From Dipteronia dyeriana (Eukaryota; Streptophyta; Magnoliopsida; Sapindales; Sapindaceae): DNA of 64,000 nucleotides. Shown piece by piece: positions 10,975 through 21,131 of this stretch (its first letter is position 1; each line of letters begins with the position of its first letter). A program made the translations under genes and the position numbers. Where the stretch lies: NCBI GenBank assembly GCA_032871835.1, contig CM065299.1:83457652-83521651 (forward strand), in the 5' to 3' direction. The notes below the pieces were generated by a model. That model had not been told where the DNA came from, did no database searches, and worked only from the letters and a program-made list of their open reading frames with translations.

Positions 10975-11756
10975 TAGTAGTCAAAGGTGCACCTAGGCAC
11001 CGATGGAGTAGGCGAGGCGAGGGCCTTGTCCACTCAGTCGCGCCTTAATTAAAATGTTAAAAAAAAAATAGATGAGTAATTTAAAATAAATTATCTAATC
11101 AAAACTCTAATACCCTATTAAAAAAAAAAAAAAAAAAAACTCTCTCAAAACAAACCCTAATTGTTTTCCCAATGATAGTAGTCAAAGAAGCACCTAGGCA
11201 CCGACCTGGTGCCTTCAGTAGGCAAGACAAGGAGATTAAAATGTTAATTCTTTTAAAACAAAAAAAAATAGATGAGTAATTTAACATAATTTATCTAATC
11301 AAAACTCTAATACCCTGTCAAAAAAAAAACCCTCTCCCAAAACAAACCCTAATAACTTTGACTCTTTCGATTATAGTACTTATCTCAAGTAAGATCTCTT
11401 TTCTCAATCTCTCCAATTTTGTTTTGGTTTTCTTCTTCGGTTTTACTTTTTCCTTTTATTGTTATCTTATCTCTACTCATCTGCTCCTCTTATTTTTCTG
11501 TTTTCAAAAAAAGTAAAAACCAATTTATTTTATTTTATTTTTTTCCTGACTTTTCTTCTTATTTACGGTAACTTTCTTAACTCTTTTTTTTTTCCTTTCT
11601 TAACTCTTTTTTTTTCATGTTTCGATCTCATCATCCCTATAATTGTTTTTGACACAAAGCTACTTTAATTCAAGTCTAAAAAAAGTGTCTCGCTTTGATC
11701 AAGCGCACGCCAAGGCTCCGAGAAAACCTTGGCGCCTCGTGCACCTTTAAAACCTA
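10975..11756. mobile_element. hAT-like MITE with internal tandem duplication
   Basis: The left edge TAGTAGTCAAAGGTGCACC and the reverse complement of the right edge, TAGGTTTTAAAGGTGCACG, form an imperfect inverted repeat. The first ~200 bp (10976-11171) is repeated at 11178-11350, each copy starting TAGTAGTCAAAG. No coding content; poly(A) and TTTTC tracts fill the middle. Element C is inserted at its left edge, so C is the younger. No clean target duplication was found. Confidence 0.55.
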
Positions 11757-12241
11757 TGTTCACAATTATTGTTAACAAGCTTTCGTAACTTTCTTTATGT
11801 TCATATTTGGTAAGCTCTACCCAAACCATTATACTTCATAAATTCCAAAAGTGCATACAGTTTCTACATTTAAACTATCAAATCAGCACATAAAATGCAG
11901 CTGAAAAAAATCTGTAGCTGTTCTCCAATATCATCCTAATCACTACCTTCCTTTTTCAAGAAAAAATTATTTAATTCACCCCAAAACCATGAGCCGAACA
12001 TTAAATTCATACAACATTCTATTTCTACCACATATAAATCATAAATCAGAAGATAACAGATGAAGAAGGAGGGGTCGCATAGAAAGACCAGAGCACATAG
12101 ACAAAATACAAAAGATCCTCGAACCAAATTCATTTCACGCAATCAGATAAACCCTAAAAAATGCAGTTCAATGAGTCTGAATATTGACATTTAAACATAA
12201 AATCCGCAGTCTCATGCATAAGTAGTAGATAGATTAATAAC

Positions 12242-12374
12242 CTTGAGGCCACTCAGCAATTAGCCTTTGTTTAAGAAATGCAATGGTGGTAGATGATGCA
12301 TAAGAAGTATGCCCTATATCTGTTCCATCATATATGCGGAATTTAAGCTCGATACGCTCCTGTCCTTCAGCCAT
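12242..12374 (-). CDS. MUB: MUB gene, first canonical coding exon
   Basis: The minus strand from ATG at 12374-12372 reads MAEGQERIELKFRIYDG and continues to LIAEWPQ before a GT donor at 12241. This is the N-terminal half of the beta-grasp fold of MUB proteins. The start was chosen because the family usually begins with a short acidic lead before the IELKFR strand. The exon is 133 nt (44 codons plus one base), so the intron is phase 1 and restores a Gly codon with exon 453-623. Together they give about 101 residues of an expected protein of roughly 115-120. The intron between them is 11,618 nt and holds a chromovirus and a hAT element. An upstream exon may extend the frame (see 12888-13020). 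The frame is intact with no stop or frameshift, in contrast to every transposon ORF around it. Confidence 0.9.
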
Positions 12375-12887
12375 AGTACCCTTCTTCTTATCCTAGCTTG
12401 CAAATCCAATGTAATACCGAATCAACAGTTCCAGTTGCAGACCCAAAATTCAGTCTCACCCTACTCACCTGCACAAGAGTCCACATATTCTACTTAAATC
12501 GAAATATTACATATTGCTAACTGATTTGCTTCAACAAAATAGAGCAAACTAACATAATGAAAAAGGAAAACAACGGCACCCTTTTACTTTGTGTTGCCTG
12601 TGATCAGAGAAAAATGTGGATAATTAACTCAGAATCATCATATTTATCTAATTATAACTTCTTTAAATATCAAAACTAGAAATGACAAATTAAACTTCAC
12701 TTCTCTCATCACCTAAATTACAAACAGACTGATAGTTTTTATAATTCTTGGAACTAAAGAGTCAACATAATATATTAAAATGAAAACATGTTTCATGATG
12801 TCGAGAGCATGTGATTAAAAATTTAGCAAAAATAAAACACAAGAAACAAAAGAACTTGATTAAAAATTAGAGTAAAACAAAACAAAC

Positions 12888-13020
12888 CTCAAAGACGTTG
12901 ATAAAAGGCTTGTCTGGAGTGAAATCGTGCAAGAAGAGTACATCTAAATCAACAGCTGAATAACCAATCCAATCCAGAAACCAGTTCATATGATCCAATC
13001 ACTCTCCGGTCAATCAATTC
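12888..13020 (-). other. MUB: Probable upstream (5' UTR) exon of MUB
   Basis: On the minus strand an acceptor (GTTGTTGCAG) ends at 13021 and a donor (GAG/GTTTGT) starts at 12887, enclosing 133 nt. The simplest reading is a 5' UTR exon. It contains an ATG at 12989-12987 opening 34 codons without a stop (MNWFLDWIGYSAVDLDV...). If the next exon starts at the AG just before GATAAGAAG (about 12392), the frame runs DKKKGT into the canonical MUB ATG. The intervening sequence 12393-12887 is AT-rich intron without other features. Splice sites are seen; expression and use of the upstream ATG are not known. Confidence 0.5.
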
Positions 13021-13134
13021 CTGCAACAACAAACGGCACTCTCTTTGACTACAAATTCAACATGTGAAAAATTCCGTGAAATCAAGATTCGAGATAAAAC
13101 AAAAGAATAAGACAGTCGAAAGCACAAATATCAC

Positions 13135-13265
13135 CTGATCAAGAAGCCATGAATTGAATTTAGGGTTTTCACTGTTAAAATCTACAGAATTCTGTGTCCG
13201 TACCCTGTTTCTTGCAGGTTAGTTATTTTTGTTTTTCTTTTTCACGATCTCTCTCCCTTCTTTTC
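13135..13265 (-). promoter_or_regulatory. Probable MUB first UTR exon and core promoter
   Basis: A donor (GATCAG/GTGATA) at 13135/13134 on the minus strand suggests a first non-coding exon extending right to about 13.2 kb. Upstream lies a TATA-like TTTATTTAAAG at 13304-13294 (minus), which would place a start near 13265. The surrounding plus-strand tract is rich in TTTTC/CTCTC, as in many plant core promoters. Prediction from motifs only. Confidence 0.3.
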
Positions 13266-13514
13266 TTTTCCTTTTTTTTATGTGAAAATGGGTCTTTAAA
13301 TAAAACAGAGGGAATCGCAAGAAATGATAAAAAATTATTGAGTTATTATTTTTATCCAAAACTTTATTTTCGTTAAGGTTAGCATCTTTAATCTTGATCT
13401 TCCAAATATACATTCTTTTTGTTTTATTCGATCCAATTTTTTAAATATTTCATTTATCAATGGTCTTTACCTCCAAATATTTTGAATTACAGATTCCTCA
13501 CGCTCTCTCTCTAT

Positions 13515-13700
13515 TCTTCGATTTGGGTTATTGCTCTCTTTAAAACCGATTTGGGTATTCATCTATGTCTCCCTAAAATCGATTGTGCAAACCAATTTGT
13601 GTGTTCTCTCTCTCTCGAAACCGATTTGCTTATTCTCTCTCTAAACTGATTTGCTTTTTCTCTCTCTAAACCGATTTTATAAATCGTCTCTACAACTCGT
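13515..13700 (+). repeat. CTCTCTCTAAACCGATTTG short repeats
   Basis: About five imperfect 26-30-bp units of the type TTCTCTCTCTAAACCGATTTG at the presumed left part of the MULE. They produce spurious open frames at 13419-13956. Confidence 0.6.
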
Positions 13701-13904
13701 GGGTCTTCGTCTCTACATTTCGGGTCGTTGTCTCTCTCAACTGATTCCAGTCACCACATTCTTGAATGTAGATCCAGATCCGAAACCTAGCATTCAGCTC
13801 TGTGTTGAAATAGTTGAAGGTATGTATCCTTTTCCCGCTTGTTTTTTTACAAGAATGAACACGTTTAATTTAAAGAAAAAAAGGATGGTTTCGATTTTAA
13901 GTGA

Positions 13905-14290
13905 AACACATGTACTGTCAATTTTTGTTCTCAAGTTACATGTCAGGCTATTTTAATGTTACATGCCAGTTTAATTTAATGTTACATGTCAATTCAATTT
14001 AATGTTACTTGTCAGTTTATTTCTAAGTATGATGTGTTTCTGTAATTTCGATTTAGAGTGAAACTTGGCTATTGTAAGTTTTTGTACCCAAGTTCTATGG
14101 CAGTATTTTTTAAAGCTACATGCATGTTTATTTTTTGTACCCAAGTTACATGCTATGTTATTTTTAAAGTTACATGCTAGGTTATTTTTTAAGTTACATG
14201 TTAGGGGATTTGTGAAGTTACATTCCATCCAAATCCTATTTTGTTACATGTCAATTCATTTTAAAGTAATATATCAAATACTTTAAATGT
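13905..14290 (+). repeat. GTTACATG repeat array 1
   Basis: About a dozen spaced copies of GTTACATG or one-base variants, every 25-60 bp, joined by AT-rich linkers such as CAGTTTAATTTAAT. All copies have the same orientation. Short frames across it are by-products of the repeat. Confidence 0.75.
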
Positions 14291-14312
14291 CAATTACTTT
14301 ACATATAGGAAT

Positions 14313-14640
14313 ATGGATGCAACAAAATTGGTCATCCATCATAGTGGAAGTTGGGTGGGCAATTGTTACGAGGGTGGTATTACAAAGTAGGTCAATGTTC
14401 CTAGAGGTGAGAGTTATGATGCCTTGGTGAAATTGGTAGAAGATGTTGCCAAAGTTGATACTACTAGATACAACTTACAATTATGGTCATTGGCCTATAC
14501 AATTAGTGGTATATTCCTAATGATGTGTGATCAAAGATTGTTCTTCTGCCTTCTTTTTGTGCATAAGCTAGAAGGTCAAGGAAAAAGAGATTTAAATCTA
14601 TCGGAGAACATGGTAATGAAAATACCAGAATTGTACGATT
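14313..14640 (+). pseudogene. MULE transposase N-terminal fragment
   Basis: From ATG 14313 the frame reads MDATKLVIHHSGSWVGNCY and, after a TAG at 14388, VNVPRGESYDALVKLVEDV to LQLWSLAYTIS. This matches the start of many plant MULE proteins, where a hydrophobic strand and G-W motif are followed by a Y-x-x-LV helix. Downstream the frame loses family character and ends at 14643. The DDE transposase domain that should follow is absent, so this is the N-terminal edge of an internally deleted element. Assigned by pattern, not by alignment. Confidence 0.55.
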
Positions 14641-14840
14641 TGTAAAAAATCTGGTCACAACCAACAGAATTGTAGGAATGCACAGCCTTGTCAGGCTCCT
14701 CCACCATGCCCATCCGCGACATCTGCAACATCCGCAACATCAAACGACCACGTAGACATTACATGTGCAGGAAGTGTGGAGATGAATACCACAATTCACA
14801 AAAGTGTACATTGGCACCGGAAGTTGTTGGTACAACATAG
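14628..14840 (+). pseudogene. MULE C-terminal zinc knuckle fragment
   Basis: In a frame shifted from the preceding fragment, about 14632-14685 reads NCTICKKSGHNQQNCRN, a CX2CX4HX4C knuckle of the kind found at the C-terminus of plant MULE transposases. A second knuckle-like stretch, MCRKCGDEYHNSQKC, follows near 14762-14810 in yet another frame. The junction with the N-terminal fragment marks a deletion of the transposase core. Confidence 0.6.
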
Positions 14841-14949
14841 ATTTTACCGTATTATTAATGATGTTATAATTTTTATATGTATGGATGAAATACTTTTTTA
14901 CGTATTGTAGACTTTATTAAGTTCGTATTGAATTTGACAGTTGAAATAC

Positions 14950-15435
14950 AATTATTCCAAATTATAATTCCAATAGTGTTACATGTTAGAAGTTACATGC
15001 CCCAGTTTAAAATGAAGTTACTTGTCAGTTTAAAATGAAGTTACTTGCCTGTTAAAAAAAATAATTTCAGAATAGAATTCCAATAATGTTACTTGTTAGA
15101 AGTTGCATGCCCGTTGGAGATGGAGTTATATGCCAGTGTGAAATTAAGTTACATGGCTGTGCAAAATAATAAAATTTCATAATAGAACTCCAGTTGTGTT
15201 ACACGTTAGAAGTTACATTCCCAGTTGAAATTTGAGTTACATCCCAGCTGAAAATGGAGTTACATCCAATTTCAAAATGAAGTTACATGCCTGTTGAACA
15301 AAAAATTCATTTCAAAATAGAACTACAATTGTGTTACATGTTAGAAGTTACATGCTAGAAGTTACATGCCTAGTTGAAAATAAAGTTACATGTTAGTTCA
15401 AAATGAAGTTACATGCCTATTCACAAATAATTTCA
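14950..15435 (+). repeat. GTTACATG repeat array 2, higher-order units
   Basis: About 18 copies of GTTACATG or variants, organised in four units of about 110-135 bp. Each unit begins near TTCAAAATAGAACTCCAAT, followed by GTGTTACATGTTAGAAG and then two or three AAGTTACATGCC..TTGAAAATG blocks. Confidence 0.8.
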
Positions 15436-15469
15436 TTCCAACCAATAATGTTCATCGTAAAGTTAAAAA

Positions 15470-15990
15470 CCTATCAATCTGCTGGTACACTGTTAGCATA
15501 AATTTCTAGTGTCATTTCCTCCCTAAAACCGGTAATGTTTTTGGTTTCCCACCCCCAAAAACATTTATGACGCATCAACATGTCAGCGTATCGGAATGTG
15601 AAGACACCACAACTATTTTCGTCTAGTTATGTTGGTAGCTTCTTTGGAATTGATTGTTCAACAACAAACATCGTCCCATCAGGTGATATGTCTTTTTGGT
15701 CAAAATATCCAGATCCTTGCAATATTGTTCGAATTAAATGCAAAAGTGGGGTGATCTGCTTCACATGTTTCTCAATCTTCATTGTGTGATGCAGTGGATC
15801 ATAAATACAAACACTGTGTTTTTCCAATCAACATCACATAATATCCAATGTCTAGCTGGATCACCAGCAGTACTTGAAACCAACAACCGTAAAAAAAAGG
15901 AGTAACAATTTACGATCAGTAACTTTACAAGTATGTGACATAAGTTCTCCCCCACCAATTCAACCAATGAGCTGAAGGCTTCCATCGCCC
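15470..15990 (-). pseudogene. ULP1-like (C48) cysteine protease remnant
   Basis: On the minus strand one frame reads ARHWILCDVDWKNTVFV (to about 15810), then after a one-base shift IYDPLHHTMKIEKHVKQI, and after a TAA near 15625, LDENSCGVFTFRYADMLM. These are the conserved blocks of ULP/SENP deSUMOylase-type proteases: the HW block with the catalytic His, the Asp about 16-17 residues later in IYDP, and the catalytic Cys in SCGVF. The three catalytic residues are visible, but one frameshift and one stop break the gene. It ends near NSVPAD* at about 15490. It lies opposite in strand to the MULE fragments, as expected for a captured ULP gene in a MULE. Confidence 0.72.
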
Positions 15991-16024
15991 AGTAGTGACA
16001 TTTATCAAATTTTTAACAATTTAA

Positions 16025-16340
16025 CTACAAAAATTCTAGTAATGTTACATGCTACAAGTTACATACCGATTCTTAATGAAGTTACATACCAGTTCATTTA
16101 ATCATAAAATTTGGAAGACTAATCTCATGCACAATTTCAGTACTGTTACATGCTACAAGTTACATGTTAGTTGAAAATTAAGTTACATGCCAGTTCATTT
16201 CATCCTATAATTTGGAAGACTAATCTCATGCACAATTCCATTAGTTTTACATGCTACAAGTTACATGTCAGTTCAGAATAAAGTTACATGCCAGTTCATT
16301 TAATCATAAAATTTGAAAGACTAATCTCATGTACAATTCC
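16025..16340 (+). repeat. GTTACATG repeat array 3, three ~105-bp units
   Basis: Three tandem units of about 105 bp. Each holds GTTACATGCTACAAGTTACAT, a second AAGTTACATGCCAGTTCATTT and a spacer GGAAGACTAATCTCATG. Confidence 0.8.
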
Positions 16341-16480
16341 CTCGACCCCCGAATGCGTCTGCGTAGTGCCTGAGTTTCAACGAAACTTTCTCTCTCTATT
16401 TCAAAACTCTCAATGTAAAAAATGAATGAAAGACTCTGATGGAACAACTATTGAGGGCATTTTTGTTCATTCACCATAAT

Positions 16481-17027
16481 AGGTACCTTTTAAATATAAG
16501 TTATTAAAGCAGTGACAATGTTGAAATACCACCTCTAAAAAGTGCTATTTAATTTTTAACCCCTATAAAAATATAATATAATATAAAAATTATAGTAATA
16601 TTTAATATGTAAAATAATATATATAATATTATAATATATTATTATAATATAAATTATAATATATGTAATAATATTTAATATATTTTTTATATATTATTAT
16701 AATATGTATAGATATATATTAATATAATATTTACAGTTACATTTTAATTATATTATATATATATATTTAATTATTTATTTATAATTTAAGAGTTTAATTT
16801 TGATTAATTCATTTTTTGATATGTTTTTTTGAATTAATTTTTGATGTGTTACTTTTGTTTAATTTTAAAATTACAATACAAAATTTATATTGGTTAATTA
16901 TGTAATCAATTTGTTCATAATTGTAATAATATAAAACAAAATACTAAAATTGATATTTCAATTTTTGATAGTTTTCGATTAATCTACCAGACCCGTTTTT
17001 TCCGTTTTTCATTTTCAAAATACAGCT
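16481..17027. other. AT-rich spacer
   Basis: Mostly TA/ATA low-complexity sequence between the MULE and element A. No ORF or RNA gene recognised. It ends with the target site CAGCT (17023-17027) of element A. Confidence 0.7.
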
Positions 17028-19612
17028 TGAAAATACAAACACGGTTAAATACTCAAAGTTAACCTAGAGGGAGGGGGGGTGAATAGGTTAGAAACCATTT
17101 TTGACTCCCTTAGAAACAAACAAAAGTTTGTCCCTCTAGATTGCACGTATCACAATATATATATTAATTAAAGACACTTAATCAATATATAAAACAAGTA
17201 AAGTGTGATACAAACAAGTAATTGTAACACATACACAATCTATATTATAGAAAGGAAGTCAACTTACATAAAGAGTTCTATCCATAGTATCCAAATAACA
17301 AATACAAATACTAGAGAGATAGGGATAGAGAGAAGTTGACACAAGATATGACGTGGTAAACATCCGAAGAGGAAACATCCACGGGTTAGCAACCACCGGC
17401 AAACAAAATCCACTAGTATATAAGACAAGTACAATCTCTCAAGTGACCCCTTCACCTAGAAACTACCCTAATATCCTACTCATGAAGATGTCACCCTTAT
17501 GCTCAACAATCCGAGGCCTCACACCTCTTGTCAAGACTTTCTCGCTCACCTTACCGGATCCTCACGACCCAAGGCAAGACTTCTTGCTCAACTATCCGAG
17601 TCCTCCCGACTCTAGTCAAGACTTCCTCACTCACCTTTCCGGATCCTCACGATCCTAGGCAAGACTTCTTGCTCAACTATCCGAGTCCTCCCAAATCTAG
17701 CCAAGACTTCCTTGCTTGACAATCTAAGGTCTCACACCTCTTGCCAAGACTTACTTGCTCAACAACATAGGTCTCACACCTATTGTCAAGACTTCATTCT
17801 CACAAGGCATCTAGATGATCATGAATGCAAAACGTAAACAAGCACGCAACATAGAATGTTATGATCAACACATCCTATGGAAAATACTAGACATGAGCAT
17901 GAATGCACAAATCAAATGTAGTATAGTCAATCATGCATGTTTAAATCATCTAGATCATGTAAGATATGTTCAACATTAATCACTATCTGGATCCATTCAT
18001 AGATCTAAACTTGAATCACAAGATATGTTCATTTAATCACAAAATCAAGTTTAAATCACACAAACCTAAAACATGCTAAAATCATATGACAAAGTTATTT
18101 AAATTTACGCTAAAGTTCTAGAGCATATTCCTATACAAAGATTCAACAAAAAAATGCATGAACAGCTCAAAAGAACACAAGCACATGTATTAATGTAAGA
18201 ATTCGACCAAGAGAGCCTATTACATTTGAGGAACTATTTTTCACAAAATCAATCAATCAAAGGTCATCAAATAGTCCTAGAATCAAATCTAGCACAATAC
18301 AATCCCAAACATGTGAAAACATAGGCAATATCAAAACCTAACTCAACATGTAAGATTTCAATTGAAACTCAGCATAGCTTTAAAAGAGTTCAAAAATCAA
18401 ATTAAAAAAATCACAATACACATATATAAGTTGAAGAATAAAACCTAAGGCAATTGACCAAGGTTTAAAAGAAAACTTTGAGAGAAAATCAATACCTTAG
18501 TTGATTTAGGTGCAGTCCCGTTTTTTGAGTGTTTAGACTCCAAAAACAGCAATAAAACTCACTCAAACCTTCAGAGAAAAGATGGAGGATGAATAGAAAA
18601 ACACTCTCAACTTTGAATCACTCAAATCGGAGTTCAAATGAAGAAGTTATGGTGTTTGGAAACTGAGAAAATGTAGAGAGAAATTTTTCTGCACACAAGT
18701 TTAAATTTCTTCTTAGAATGAAATGTGAGAGGGAAGGAGAATATAAAGAAGAGCGAAAATTAGGCATGTGAAATGACCAAGAGGGGCAAGAAGCAGCCAA
18801 GCATGCTTGCTGCCTGAGATGGCCACGCGCCATCTCGGGAAAGAAGTGTTTTGCTGACTTCTTTCTCCTTCGACCTTCCTTCGCGTTCTTCGACCGTTCT
18901 CCGGTCTCCAAACTCGGAATTCAAATCCATTTACAGATTACGAACTGTAACTCTCTCATGGACATGGACATATAAGATACTTAACCCAGAAAATAATAAT
19001 TCGACTCGATATACGAAGACGAAGACAATGTATGCAACATGAGTTGAAAGTGTAGTATCTTTTGACTTAGAACTTGAAATCAATAGTATGAGTAACCGAA
19101 ATGACCGGAACTCAATCAAGAATGATTTAAGACTAAAATCAAGTTCAATATCCATGATACAGAAATATATACACAAACAAACACAATTCACACTAGAATG
19201 CAAACTACATAGAGATAGTCTCCAATCATGTATTTTCCAAAACATGTTATTTCCATACCAATGCATGAGCATTCATCTTCAAATGTGTGAATGTGTTATA
19301 CATGGTGCACAATGACGCAAGGACACATATGAATGAATTGTATGTGTGTGCCTATAATGGTGCACAACGATGCAGGGACAAAAATGTATGAATTGTATGT
19401 GTGTGCCTAAGCCTTGTAAGAGAAAGATAAGATCTTAGTATACATTTGTAGAACCAAATTGCATCATTTCTCTTTGAAGACTTAGAACTTGCTTTGACTT
19501 GTTGTTCATTCTTCTTTGAAGCTTGAACCATCATGAATCTAAACAACTAAATCATTACAAGTAAACATCATTTTGATATGGAATTAATGCCAACACAAAC
19601 TAAAACCTAACA
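17028..19612 (-). repeat. 3' LTR of element A (left)
   Basis: 2,585 bp; on the minus strand it starts TGTTAGG and ends TTTTCA. It contains a ~43-bp minisatellite (17510-17800), a GC-rich hairpin GAGATGG..CCATCTC (about 18816-18838) and two copies of a ~65-bp unit (19270-19410). Frames such as 18618-18911 and 18931-19272 are not supported as genes. Confidence 0.92.
17510..17800 (+). repeat. ~43-bp minisatellite in element A LTR
   Basis: Alternating units of about 43 bp: CAAGACTTCTTGCTCAAC + TATCCGAGTCCTCCCGACTC, and CAAGACTTCCTCGCTCACC + GGATCCTCACGACC. The other LTR has the same array at about 25445-25735. Confidence 0.8.
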
Positions 19613-20071
19613 ATCTCCCCCTTTGGTAAATTCCATGTCAAATCACCTATACATTTACTGTAAATATAAAAATGAAGATAGGTCACAAAATCACTCCCTC
19701 ACATTACAATGAGTAAGATTCCTATAACTAATCTTCACCAACTCTTAAACTTTATCTTGATCTTCTCTTGAAGCAACATACAAATCCTTTCAAAGCACAA
19801 TGCATATACAAGAGAAAAAACAACAAATGGCAACATATAATATGGATAAGAATATACAATTAAGTCCACAAATACATGTATCTCCCCCTCAATACATGCC
19901 AAAGTACAAGAATTCTTAACCAAATCTTAAAACTAAATATTACATGCCATTGAAAGTTTAAAAGTTCACAAAAACAACATAAAAAGAAACTAAGTAACTA
20001 GCAACTCTTTCTCCCCTTTTTTGACATGAAATGATGCCAAAAGGTAAGAAACATACCATAAGACTCAAATA

Positions 20072-21131
20072 CTAGCTACTTGGTCCACCAAAAAAAAAAT
20101 TGTGTGTAGTTGATCTAACATAATGCTTGAGAGGTGGTCTTAAACTTGAGGCAATGCACTCCTCCAACTCTTTTATTCTAGCATCTTGTTTATCAACTAT
20201 AACACTAAGTTCATCAACCTTCTCCTTCAAATGAATAGCCCAATCTGGAAGAATGTTTGTGCTAATCACATGACAATCAACTTGAGAACTACTAAATAGT
20301 CCAAAAGTATCACATGTCATACCCTTATCCTTATATGACATGTATGACACACGTTTATCACTTTACTTTTCCAAGGGTTGTACCAACACGTCATCTCCTC
20401 TACTCTTAACACCACAAGCTAAACACAAAGAAGTTATAAACCCCGGTAATGCAAGCTTTTTATCTCCTCTAGTAGAGAAAGCCACACTATCAATATAAAG
20501 CATAAGTAAATCCCCAAGGTTTATAGGTTGATTAGTCACCAAGACATATACTATTTTGATCTTGTCTTTATTCAACTTGGTTGAATTCGAAGATCCAATA
20601 ATGTTAGTGCAAATGAATAGATGCCAAAATGCACTAGCCTTAGTTAACTCATGTTGACTAATATATGCTCTACATTTCCACTCAAAAGAAGTATTGTCAC
20701 AAAGAGTTCTACCCACGATATTAAGATTCTCAATGACATCTACATCTAGAAAGTTCGAATCTATATCATTAGACAGCCCAAGAAACTTGTTAATGTTTTC
20801 CGGGTTAACTCTAAATACAACACCCCTAATCTCCATCAAAGCATCCAATAAGGTGGCACTTTCTCTATATTCAAGATAAAACTCTCTAACAAGAGTATCA
20901 TTCACAATTCCAAACATGCTTACCCAAGATTCCCAATTTCTATCCTTAATGCACTTAAGAACATAAGAATATTTACACTTACCTAAGTCAATGCCTCTCT
21001 CTTGAAATATCTTATTAGTTCCAAAGATCCCTAAATCCTTTGTCCTTTAAGCTTTGGCCTTTTGAGGGAGACTTGGCTTTCACAATGAGATTCGATTGAT
21101 TTCCACTTCCGGTAACCTTAGTTCTTCCCAT
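20072..21131 (-). pseudogene. Element A second ORF, 'putative plant transposon protein' type
   Basis: From ATG 21131 (MGRTKVTGSGNQSNLIVKAK) and across one frameshift near 21040, the frame reads FQERGIDLGKCKYSYVLKC, then the open piece 20363-20917 (LVREFYLEY, VVFRVNPENINKFLGLS, AYISQHELTKASAFWHLF, PGFITSLCLACGV). After one TAA the same frame runs on (20072-20350) through a likely coiled coil, VDELSVIVDKQDARIKELEE, to a final stop. The REFY..V..V....INKFLGL pattern matches the putative plant transposon protein domain often annotated in plant LTR elements (PF20167). Function unknown. It sits between gag and the 3' LTR in the same sense. Confidence 0.68.

Larger units (their letters stand above)
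624..12241 (-). other. Giant MUB intron filled by nested transposons
   Basis: The interval between the two MUB coding exons. Its donor (CAAG/GTTATT) and acceptor (TCTGCAG/GT) fit the consensus and keep the reading frame. About 10 kb of it is element C with its nested hAT; another 0.8 kb is a MITE. The remaining AT-rich stretches 624-979 and 11757-12241 show no ORF of interest and look like original intron sequence. Confidence 0.8.
13480..16480. mobile_element. Decayed Mutator-like element (MULE) with ULP1 remnant
   Basis: Two separated MULE parts read on the plus strand: an N-terminal piece (14313-14640) and a zinc knuckle (about 14630-14690). A ULP1 protease remnant lies on the minus strand (15470-15990). 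Three minisatellite arrays based on GTTACATG separate the modules. MULEs that captured ULP1-like genes are known in plants (Kaonashi elements in Arabidopsis, CUMULE in melon), and this layout fits that group. The transposase core (DDE and SWIM) is missing. Ends are estimated: the right edge resembles MULE ends (GGGCATTTTTGTTCATTC near 16455); no target duplication was found. Confidence 0.6.

Noticed and set aside
13419..13956. Two adjacent plus-strand frames as a gene upstream of MUB
   Set aside because: Composition is CT-rich repeat (CTCTCTCTAAACCGATTTG units); the proteins have no domain and arise from the repeats.
14950..15435. CRISPR-like array
   Set aside because: Units are imperfect, spacers are themselves similar, and this is plant nuclear DNA; it is a minisatellite.
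15470..15990. Host deSUMOylase gene
   Set aside because: Only the C-terminal catalytic part is present, with a frameshift and a stop, and it lies among MULE fragments and minisatellites; a captured, dead copy fits better.
16560..16780. AT-rich block as an origin or matrix attachment region
   Set aside because: Only base composition supports it; no defined motif was seen.
20072..21131. Host gene on the minus strand
   Set aside because: It lies between gag and the 3' LTR of element A, has one frameshift and one stop, and matches a domain common in plant LTR elements.
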